64,000 bases of DNA, taken from assembly GCF_000833025.1 (NCBI RefSeq), contig NZ_CP010817.1:1798001-1862000 (forward strand). Reading direction: 5' to 3'. The stretch's first letter is position 1. Every line of letters begins with the position of its first letter. Position numbers and translations under genes: made by a program. The notes beneath the pieces were generated by a model. That model searched no databases, was not told the origin of the DNA, and saw nothing but the letters and a program-made list of their open reading frames with translations. This DNA is from Myroides profundi (lineage in GTDB: Bacteria > Bacteroidota > Bacteroidia > Flavobacteriales > Flavobacteriaceae). Shown here piece by piece: positions 46,386-53,410 of this stretch.

Positions 46386-46991
46386 ATGAATAGTAGTACA
46401 AAATTATATGGTGTTGCAGAATTTGTGTTATTTATAACATCGTATATACCATTATTTATTTTAATATTATTCAAACAATTCTCAGAGAATATAGATTTCC
46501 TTAATTGGGGTGGCATTAACATAGAAAGTTTATGGTTTTTTGCTACTAAATTTTTATTTTCTACTTTTCTTATAATTATTTCTATTCTTAGTCTCATAGG
46601 ATGTAAACTTTTGTTTTTAAATTTTGAGAAAAACATAAACAATGGAGAAAATGTTACTTTAGTAGATCTAAAAAACAGAAATAATGAATCAATAGGATAT
46701 ATAGCCACATATATTATTCCTTTTATATTTCAAAGTTTTAGTAGTTGGTATGAAATATTTGCATTCTTTTTTCTTATGCTAATAATCTATAGGATTTATG
46801 TAAATTCTAACTTACTATTAATTAATCCAATATTAAGCTTTAAATATTCAATTTTTGAAATTGAATATGAAGAACAAAATGGAAAAAAAAGAAATGGATT
46901 GATAATAATCAAAGACAAACAACTTGAAGAGGATTCAATAATTACAATCTATTCAATAGGACACAAACTATTTTATGCACAAAAAAACTAA
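46386..46991 (+). CDS. kwaA: Kiwa membrane protein KwaA
   Basis: 201 residues with four TM segments (about 8-28, 46-72, 103-122, 122-142) and a soluble C-terminal tail. Length, topology and position just before a DUF4868 gene match KwaA, the membrane sensor of Kiwa, which detects phage attachment at the cell envelope. The sequence alone is poorly conserved, so the call leans on kwaB. The start is 104 bp after hamB. Confidence 0.75.
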   Translation: MNSSTKLYGVAEFVLFITSYIPLFILILFKQFSENIDFLNWGGINIESLWFFATKFLFSTFLIIISILSLIGCKLLFLNFEKNINNGENVTLVDLKNRNNESIGYIATYIIPFIFQSFSSWYEIFAFFFLMLIIYRIYVNSNLLLINPILSFKYSIFEIEYEEQNGKKRNGLIIIKDKQLEEDSIITIYSIGHKLFYAQKN

Positions 46992-47001
46992 TTAATCCAA
47001 T

Positions 47002-48021
47002 ATGACAATTAAAGAAATTTCTGAAAAGATTGCTTCAACTGAATCTACAGATTTAAGATTATATTTTATATCAAGAATTTTAAAAGATAACATAAAGAAA
47101 AATGCGAAAGTAATAGATAAATATGTATACAAAGTATATCAAGTTGATATTGATTCTGAGATAAGAAACTACTTATTCTCTCTAACTAATGAAGAACTAA
47201 GGAAAATAATTAAAAAGGATTTCGAAATGTTAGACTATGATGTTATAAGTGATGATACCCAACATTTGTTTACGTATTCAATGCATAATAAAGTTTTTTC
47301 ATTTTCAGACGTAGTATTTAATCAACTAAAAAAAAATCCACCTAAAATGCAAAGTATAGAATCGATTTTATCAAATGATGATGAATTATGGGCATATTGT
47401 GTAGGTTTTAATGATTTAGAAAGTAAAGATTGGATTTATACTTTTCGGAAAATTCTTTCTGGAAAAGTCGCTGTAGATGAAAAAGAAGGAAAAAATATAC
47501 TTAAAACAATCAGAACTTATTTTGATACTAAAAATCAAAAGCTTGAATTAATAAAAGGAGAAACAGTAAACCTTGATAAACAAATAGATTGTATATACTA
47601 TGAAGAAACCTTTTATGTAATAAAGAAAATAAATTTTGAAAACATTGTTGGATTACAAGAAGAATATAAAAAAGAATCTAAAAGTGTTGTTGAAGAGTTA
47701 AGAAAGACTGGCAAAATACATGGTCTAGAAATTATTGAGGACAAAATAGAATCGACCCCATCTATTCATAAAAAATTAATTAAAATAGCTAAAATTGGTA
47801 ATTACAGAAGTCTTGATGATAAAACGATTCGAAAAATGAAAACTGTTTGTAAAAAATACAATGTAGCACTTAATGTTAAAGATGGAAAATTAACTATTGA
47901 AAATGAAAGTGATATTGATACTATTCTTAAAATGTTAGCTGATTATTATAAAACAGGAGAAGTTTCAGGTAAGGCATATGGTACTTTTTCAGGAAAAGAA
48001 CTCACACGAAGTCAAGAATAG
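47002..48021 (+). CDS. kwaB: Kiwa effector KwaB (DUF4868)
   Basis: 339 residues, 10 bp after kwaA. The C-terminal DUF4868 block is recognisable: QIDCIYYEETFYVIKKINFENIVGLQEEY (about 194-222), then KLTIENESDIDTILKMLADYYKTGEVSGKAYGTFSGKEL at the end. KwaB binds DNA and blocks phage replication or late transcription when KwaA signals. Last gene of element A before its right end. Confidence 0.82.
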   Translation: MTIKEISEKIASTESTDLRLYFISRILKDNIKKNAKVIDKYVYKVYQVDIDSEIRNYLFSLTNEELRKIIKKDFEMLDYDVISDDTQHLFTYSMHNKVFSFSDVVFNQLKKNPPKMQSIESILSNDDELWAYCVGFNDLESKDWIYTFRKILSGKVAVDEKEGKNILKTIRTYFDTKNQKLELIKGETVNLDKQIDCIYYEETFYVIKKINFENIVGLQEEYKKESKSVVEELRKTGKIHGLEIIEDKIESTPSIHKKLIKIAKIGNYRSLDDKTIRKMKTVCKKYNVALNVKDGKLTIENESDIDTILKMLADYYKTGEVSGKAYGTFSGKELTRSQE

Positions 48022-48117
48022 TAAAAATTAATTTTAGGGCAAAAATGTTAATCTTAAATTGAAGATAGAGATTGAACTTATATAATTAATCAGTTATATT
48101 AAAAGATAAAATTGCTA

Positions 48118-48238
48118 TATTTGGTATTGAATCAGATAGATTCCAATCATAGTTTAAAACTTTCCGAATAAGGTGCGCACAACAATTTAAAAAAGCGAAC
48201 ATCCCTATTTATAAAGCATACAGAGTAAAAGAGACAAG
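48118..48238 (+). repeat. Right end of element A (repeat E, copy 1)
   Basis: About 120 bp next to attM that align to 52990-53110 (GAATCA...GATTC, AAAACTTTCCGAATAAGGT, GAACATCC, ATTTATAAA). Contains GTGCGCAC (48174-48181). A shorter inverted relative lies at 49482-49525. Confidence 0.7.
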
Positions 48239-48255
48239 CCCTCTTTCTCCGCTGA
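48239..48255 (+). other. Attachment site between elements A and B (attM)
   Basis: Exact 17-bp copy of the tRNA-Ser 3' end (25889-25905), followed by the hairpin terminator expected behind the tRNA. Confidence 0.85.
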
Positions 48256-48289
48256 AAAGCCCGATAACACTCGTTATCGGGCTTTTTTT
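48255..48289 (+). terminator. Terminator behind attM
   Basis: AAAAGCCCGATAAC / GTTATCGGGCTTTT with an ACTC loop and a T run; identical to the one at 53126. Confidence 0.9.
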
Positions 48290-48327
48290 ATGCCCTTGTG
48301 CACCGAAAGTGCACCTTCCATAAATAG

Positions 48328-48359
48328 GGGATCAGTGACAAAAGGGATCAGTGACAAAA
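48328..48359 (+). repeat. Two tandem 16-bp units
   Basis: GGGATCAGTGACAAAA occurs twice without a gap, with a decayed third unit (GGGACTAGGCAAAA) starting about 48365. It lies just inside the left end of element B. Confidence 0.8.
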
Positions 48360-48360
48360 G

Positions 48361-48582
48361 TTGGGGACTAGGCAAAAAGTAGGTCACCTGATAACTTTGT
48401 GCAAGACAATACTAACACATAGATATGGATATGTATTAAATAATCCGTTACTTTATGCAGGTCCAAATGGAGAGGTTATTTCTGTTTTAATTGGTATAAG
48501 TGTTGGAGTTGTAATCAATGGAATGATGAATTCTATTAATAAAATTCCATTCTTTTATGGTGCTGAAAAAGCTTTACCTTGA
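48361..48582 (+). pseudogene. Rhs-repeat protein C-terminal remnant
   Basis: The phrase HRYGYVLNNPLLYAGPNGE is the hallmark end of the Rhs core before the variable toxin tip. Upstream, QDNTN appears in another frame, which shows a frameshift. The following VLIGISVGVVINGMMNSI is the usual glycine-rich linker, then it stops after AEKALP. No core repeats and no toxin domain remain. Confidence 0.6.
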
Positions 48583-48659
48583 CAGATTATAGCTGAGTAT
48601 AGTTATTCTGCAGAAGTGGTAGTAGGACTTATAAAATATCATTATAAATACCTTGAAAG

Positions 48660-49352
48660 ATGAATATGAAATTTGAAACTAAGTATAGCCGTATACTATT
48701 ATTGATAATCTATACTATTTTGTTTTTTGTTATAGCTATTTATGGGGCAGGTTTTGTTTTAAAAGTTATAGATGTTTTTACAATTAGTATTCTTACTCTA
48801 TTTATATTTAAGTATAAGGATTATAATAACTTTTTAAAAATAAGGTGCTCTTTATTGAATTGTTCTTTACTTATAGTAACGGCAATCTCTTTGGCTTTTT
48901 TAGGTAATGCTATTTATGCTAGAGGAGATGAATTTAATTTTGTCATGCAACAACGTTATGAATATTCTGCATTTAGTTTGTTTGGTTTATTTGTACTAAG
49001 CCCCGTTATTGAAGAACTTTTGTATAGAAAATATTGGTTTAGATTTTTGACAGAGAAACTTGATAAGATTGTTTCTATTGTTCTCATTTCTCTTGTGTTT
49101 AGTTTAACACATATTTTTGGTGAAATACCTTTAATTATACCATTTATCTCAAGTATATTTTTATTCTGGATATATAATAAAACTCAAAACATAAGTTTAT
49201 GTGTTTTATGGCACATGGTGTTTAATATTACATCATTTTATTCACCTGCTTTCTTTACAATAGATAATATAGGGAATCTGAAAATGCTTAGTTTAGTAGT
49301 TAGTTTATTATCTTTATTACTGCTTTTCTTCTCTTTTAAAAGAAATGAATAA
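48660..49352 (+). CDS. CPBP-family intramembrane metalloprotease
   Basis: 230 residues and about six TM helices. The CPBP (CAAX protease / bacteriocin-processing) motifs are present: EELLYRKYWF (Glu-Glu and Arg), SLVFSLTHIF with a His, and LCVLWHMVFN with the last His. Family members protect against self-produced peptides or process membrane proteins. Its place right after an Rhs remnant hints at an immunity or maturation role. The start could also be ATG 48666. Confidence 0.8.
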   Translation: MNMKFETKYSRILLLIIYTILFFVIAIYGAGFVLKVIDVFTISILTLFIFKYKDYNNFLKIRCSLLNCSLLIVTAISLAFLGNAIYARGDEFNFVMQQRYEYSAFSLFGLFVLSPVIEELLYRKYWFRFLTEKLDKIVSIVLISLVFSLTHIFGEIPLIIPFISSIFLFWIYNKTQNISLCVLWHMVFNITSFYSPAFFTIDNIGNLKMLSLVVSLLSLLLLFFSFKRNE

Positions 49353-49481
49353 TACTCCATACAGAAGTGGTTTTTAGTATATTATTATTTCTCGTAGGTA
49401 TAGAAAAACTAGAAGAGCACTTTCTAAGCTGTACGCAGCACACCATTGAAATAGCTTTAGATACAACAAGCTTATTACAAC

Positions 49482-49525
49482 TATTATAAATAGGGGTGTT
49501 CACTTTATTCTGAAAGTTTTAAACT
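49482..49525 (-). repeat. Inverted partial copy of the element right end (repeat E remnant)
   Basis: Read on the minus strand it gives GTTTAAAACTTTCAGAATAA and then GAACACCCCTATTTATAA, matching parts of 48150-48215 with about 25 nt missing in between. It marks an old junction within element B. Confidence 0.55.
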
Positions 49526-49559
49526 GTGTATTTCATCAATACGATACTAGCAGCAGTCC

Positions 49560-49901
49560 CTATTTTAATTTATAGTCTTCAAAATCGATTTCTACTTTTT
49601 CAAAATTTTCTGCGATTTCTAAAATTGAATTTATTTGAAAAAGACATTCTTGGTTATTTTCAGACGTTAGGAAAACAAAACCCCATGTATCTTTTGAAAG
49701 AATGAATTCTCCCATTTCGGAATTTACATTTATTAAAATTTCATCATTAATCCATAAGTCCTCAAAGTCTACAACTTTTGGCTTTAATATTTTAATTGCA
49801 TCAAGGAAATCAGAAAGGAATTCTTTTTTTTCTAAACCATTAAAGATTTCAATCAAAAGTTTCTCTGATCCATATTCCGGGCGAAAATGATACTTATACA
49901 T
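49560..49901 (-). CDS. Small acidic protein of unknown function (113 aa)
   Basis: Begins MYKYHFRPEYGSEKLLIEIF and ends VEIDFEDYKLK. Acidic, alpha/beta-looking, with one cysteine. The make-up (small, acidic, single gene in an accessory region with an Rhs remnant) is like that of immunity proteins, but no family is recognised. Confidence 0.6.
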   Translation of the reverse strand: MYKYHFRPEYGSEKLLIEIFNGLEKKEFLSDFLDAIKILKPKVVDFEDLWINDEILINVNSEMGEFILSKDTWGFVFLTSENNQECLFQINSILEIAENFEKVEIDFEDYKLK

Positions 49902-50044
49902 TTTATTTCAGTTGTTTATTTCACAATGTTAAGATGAGCTTACTACTAACAAGGCTCGGCTTGGAAAAGTGCGGTCTTGAATTGAGTGAATGTTCAATTC
50001 AGCCAAAACTCCTCATTTTATCAATACGATGTTATATGCAGATT

Positions 50045-50542
50045 TTAATTTATTTTTTTGAGATAACTTTTTTTCGATTTCCATTTTGAACCGAATAATA
50101 AAAACTTCTTTGTATTTGTATAGTACTTTGATTTTGTAACAAGTTTACCATTATCAATTCTGTATGAAAACAATTTATTTTCTCTAATTTTATATTTTAA
50201 ATGATAATCAATATTTGATTCATTTTTTAGGTCATAGTTATGATAATTACCAGTTAAAATTTCAACGGTTGTTAAACTGTCGCTTTCCGATTCTATTTGC
50301 CCCTTTTCTTTATTAAACTTTAAATACACATTTTTATCTACTATTTTATAAGTTCCAGTCAATTCAGTATGTTCTAAATCACCATAAAATTTGAACATAA
50401 AATCGTTTTCATTTTTAAAATTTAATTCCGTTATGAAAAAACCTAATTCAGCTTTATGGGAACGATATTTTCCATTCAAAGCTTTTGTACTTGAACAAGA
50501 AGTTAATAAAATAAGTAAGGGAAGTAAATAATAGAATTTCAT
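50045..50542 (-). CDS. Putative lipoprotein (165 aa)
   Basis: Signal peptide with lipobox (LLILLTSCSS, Cys16) and a beta-rich body (LTGTYKIVDKNVYLKFN) resembling a small lipocalin-like or META-type fold. C-terminus basic (KWKSKKSYLKKIN). Membrane-anchored; the function is not known. Confidence 0.65.
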   Translation of the reverse strand: MKFYYLLPLLILLTSCSSTKALNGKYRSHKAELGFFITELNFKNENDFMFKFYGDLEHTELTGTYKIVDKNVYLKFNKEKGQIESESDSLTTVEILTGNYHNYDLKNESNIDYHLKYKIRENKLFSYRIDNGKLVTKSKYYTNTKKFLLFGSKWKSKKSYLKKIN

Positions 50543-51030
50543 TTAAGTGTTATGTTAGGGAAAAGTCAATTTCTACTTACTAAATTATAAAAAAAATCCA
50601 ATTCTATTAGTGTTTTACGGTAAACGAAGTACAAGCTTTGAATTTAGACGAAACCTCGCTACTTTGTAAAAGTCTTGTTACTAGCTGAAGTTCTTGTCAG
50701 TTCGTTTATTACATAAAAGCCATTTACAACTCCAAACTTCTACAGCACCTCATTCAGTCTATTTTCTAATGATATTTACCAAAGTATCGGCAATTATCTT
50801 CACAAACATAAGAGAGAGTGATAAAGACAGACAAAAATCAGCCTGTCAATATAGTGAAATGCAAAGATGGAACAAGGATAGTAGCTTGATAGCATACTGT
50901 TCGCATTAAAAAGACGCAAAATTATGTGACCAGTATGTGATCACTATGCGATAATTATGCGACCACTGCTAATAACGTTTGATCATCAATAGATTAAACC
51001 GATGCTTTATAGCGATAAAAATGTACGGTT
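50543..51030. other. Gene-free stretch of element B with a helically spaced repeat
   Basis: No credible gene. It holds four tandem 11-bp units at 50923-50966. Nothing else stands out. Confidence 0.5.
50923..50966 (+). repeat. Four tandem 11-bp repeats
   Basis: TATGTGACCAG, TATGTGATCAC, TATGCGATAAT and TATGCGACCAC follow each other without gaps. The 11-bp period is about one helical turn, as in protein-binding iterons or operator arrays. Confidence 0.8.
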
Positions 51031-51201
51031 TTTAGGCATTCGAAGTTGCATTCGTACCATCAAAATTACTTGTTCTTGCAGAGAGTTAGAAAACTACTCT
51101 GAAGTCTGTAGTTTTTTGCTTAAATAGAATGTTAACTCAAAATATTGAGGGGTTTACGGATTTCCGTAATGGGATTAGTGAGAATTATAATATGTTTGAA
51201 A
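51031..51201 (+). repeat. Element R, copy 2
   Basis: Aligns with 39111-39280; keeps both palindromes (CTCAAAATATTGAG and TACGGATTTCCGTA) while the arms have diverged. It ends 200 bp before the HEPN-motif gene, in the same orientation relative to the downstream gene as copy 1. Confidence 0.75.
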
Positions 51202-51401
51202 TAAAAAATATTCTTTGATGTTTTTGCTTACTGTGTAATAAATTTATTAGTTAATTGTACTTTAATTAAAACCTCTTGTATGAAATATTCATATGGTTAA
51301 AGTTTTGAGAAATCGGCATTATGTTTTAATAAAAAATGATATTACAGGGAAATAAATATTACTTTAAAAAATATATCAGTAGAAAATAAATATTAGTAAC
51401 T

Positions 51402-52781
51402 GTGGAAGGTAAAGAATTAGGTATAGAACTTGATAAAAATTTACATAGACTTTTAAGACATTTAGATTCAATTAAAGATACATTACCAATGTCTCTTTTA
51501 CTCTTAGAACCTCACAATAAAAAAGCCAATACAAAGCTTAAAGATTTTATTGAAAAAAATTCTGAAGAAATAGAAGATGAAAATGGAAATAAATCAATTT
51601 CCTTAGAATTTGAACAAGCTCGGATTTTTGACCAACTCGCTAAGAATTCTGAAATTTCTAATTTAGCAATGAAAATCATACCTGAAAGTCTATTTGTTGC
51701 ATTAATATCTCAGTACGATGCTTTTTTAAATCAACTATTTAAAACATTATTCAAAATAAGACCAGAGTACATCAATAAATCCGAAAGAGAACTTTCATTT
51801 TCCCAACTAAATGAATTTGAATCTATCGAAAAAGCAAGAGAATATGTAGTTGAAAAAGAGGTAGAAACTATTCTTCGTAAAAGCCATAGCGAACATTTTG
51901 ATTATTTAGAAAATAAATTATCAATTGTACTTCGTAAAGATTTACCTATATGGCAAACTTTTATTGAGATTACAGAAAGAAGAAATTTATTTGTTCATTG
52001 CGATGGTATAGTTTCTAACCAATATTTAAAAGTATGTAAGGAGAATAAGTGTAATATATCAGAAATAGAGTTAAATAAAAGATTAACCATTTCTAGTGAA
52101 TATTTTAAAAACGCTTATGAATGCCTTTATGAGTTATCAACAAAGCTTACTCATACGATATGGAGAAAATTAATTAAAGAGGACATTCAATTTGCTGATG
52201 AAAAACTTAATGAGATTTGTTATAATTTAATAACAAATAGACAGTTTAATCTTGCAGATATACTTTTAGATTTTGCTTGTAAACAAATAAAATTTTATAA
52301 TGATTCAGCAAAAAATTACTATACAGTTAATAAAGCACTTTCAAAATACTTGCAAGATAAAACAGATATTGCAAGAGAAATAATTGATAGTAAAGATTGG
52401 AGTGCTAGTAGTGATGATTTTAAACTCGCTCATTTAATTTTAATGAAAAAAAATGATGAGGCCTATTTGCTTATGAAAAAAATCGGTAAAAATGGAGAAG
52501 TTAATAAAGATCATTATAAAATTTGGCCATTATTTTATAAATTAAGAAAAGAAGAAAGGTTTAAAGAGGTTTTTAGAGAAATTTTTGAAGAAGATTATGC
52601 TGTTTTAGAAGTGCCTAAACGTCCAATTCAAGAATTAATAGGAGAAATAATTAAGAAGAGTCCTACTTTACTTAAAAAAAAGCCTACAAAAACAAACAAA
52701 CAAAAAGAAATACCTAAGAAGCGTTCAGTTAATAAAAAAGCAACAAATCCTACAGATGTAAAAAACGAGAATCTAAATTAA
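51402..52781 (+). CDS. HEPN-motif protein, candidate RNase of a single-gene defence
   Basis: 459 residues starting with GTG at 51402 (no ATG until far inside). Residues ~95-240 are helical and contain R194-N195-L-F-V-H199 (in TERRNLFVHCDG), the R-N-x3-H pattern of HEPN ribonucleases. The C-terminal half (about 250-400) looks like TPR-like helical pairs (FNLADILLDFACKQIKFYNDSAKNYYTVNKAL), and the tail is Lys-rich and low-complexity. It is the only large soluble gene of element B and stands alone. HEPN RNases are common toxins and abortive-infection effectors, so antiviral function is plausible but unproven. Confidence 0.65.
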   Translation: MEGKELGIELDKNLHRLLRHLDSIKDTLPMSLLLLEPHNKKANTKLKDFIEKNSEEIEDENGNKSISLEFEQARIFDQLAKNSEISNLAMKIIPESLFVALISQYDAFLNQLFKTLFKIRPEYINKSERELSFSQLNEFESIEKAREYVVEKEVETILRKSHSEHFDYLENKLSIVLRKDLPIWQTFIEITERRNLFVHCDGIVSNQYLKVCKENKCNISEIELNKRLTISSEYFKNAYECLYELSTKLTHTIWRKLIKEDIQFADEKLNEICYNLITNRQFNLADILLDFACKQIKFYNDSAKNYYTVNKALSKYLQDKTDIAREIIDSKDWSASSDDFKLAHLILMKKNDEAYLLMKKIGKNGEVNKDHYKIWPLFYKLRKEERFKEVFREIFEEDYAVLEVPKRPIQELIGEIIKKSPTLLKKKPTKTNKQKEIPKKRSVNKKATNPTDVKNENLN

Positions 52782-52989
52782 AAGTACCTTTTGAAACGAG
52801 AATGGGTTCAATAACAAATAATGAGGCTAGGGAGTGTTAATATGAATTGTGTTAGTACTAATTTTCTATCAGAACTTTTTGTTACTCTATATTTTACATT
52901 ACTTGAAGAGGAAAATAATTGTAATTAAATTGTATGACTAAGAGATAAATTAGATAATTCTCTTTTCTTCAAAATCAATTATTAAACAG

Positions 52990-53110
52990 TATATTTAATT
53001 TTGAATCAAACGATTCTAATCATAGCATAAAACTTTCCGAATAAGGTACTCACCACAATCCAAAAAGTGAACATCCTTATTTATAAAACATATGGTATAA
53101 AGAGGCTAAT
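52990..53110 (+). repeat. Right end of element B (repeat E, copy 2)
   Basis: Aligns with 48118-48238 (AAAACTTTCCGAATAAGGT, GAACATCC, ATTTATAAA), diverged by roughly one base in four. Confidence 0.7.
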
Positions 53111-53126
53111 CCTCTTTCTCCGCTGA
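53111..53126 (+). other. Attachment site attR
   Basis: CCTCTTTCTCCGCTGA, 16 bp identical to the tRNA-Ser end, followed by the original tRNA terminator and chromosome-type genes. Confidence 0.85.
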
Positions 53127-53162
53127 AAAGCCCGATAACACTCGTTATCGGGCTTTTTTTTT
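53126..53162 (+). terminator. tRNA-Ser terminator displaced to the right end
   Basis: AAAAGCCCGATAAC / GTTATCGGGCTTTT, ACTC loop, long T run. Confidence 0.9.
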
Positions 53163-53410
53163 ATGTGCAGCTGTACCTTATCCTTTTTAAAATACGCATA
53201 AAGAATCATTTCGTTTAAAACACCTATAGAGTAATTGTTTTTATCCACAACCTCTTTACTTGGTCTATGTTATTATCTCTAATCTGTACCATCTCTTTCA
53301 TGAGGGAGCACAATACCTTTGGCTTTAGATAATAAATACTAAACACATGGTTTGCCAACACGATTATCTATAAACAAGGTGTATGGTTTACTTACTTAAT
53401 AATACTCATA

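Larger units (their letters stand above)
25889..48255 (+). mobile_element. Integrative element A (defence island) in tRNA-Ser
   Basis: Bounded by the 17-bp repeats at 25889 and 48239. It starts with an integrase next to the tRNA and holds an excisionase-like gene, a regulator and defence loci. No conjugation, replication or phage structural genes are seen, so it is an integrative island rather than a conjugative element. Its left end carries GTGCACC-type repeats (26013-26019, 26038-26044 inverted, and GCGCACC at 26064-26070) that could be integrase arm sites. Confidence 0.8.
48239..53126 (+). mobile_element. Integrative element B (integrase-less satellite or remnant)
   Basis: Flanked by the 16-17 bp att repeats and, on the right of each, by the same hairpin; about 50 bp are identical at the two sites. 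Its left end has GTGCACC pairs like element A and its right end aligns with that of A, but there is no integrase. It may be moved in trans by the element A integrase or be a relic. Confidence 0.7.

Noticed and set aside
25889..48255. Prophage or conjugative element as the nature of element A
   Set aside because: No capsid, tail, terminase, relaxase or type IV secretion genes are visible.
50694..50909. 71-residue frame in element B
   Set aside because: No start context, no domain, and a make-up unlike the neighbouring genes; it ends among spacer repeats.
53163..53410. Broken gene between attR and ccoN
   Set aside because: The minus strand shows short stop-interrupted coding-like bits (GKAKGIVLPHERDGTD-like), too short to name.
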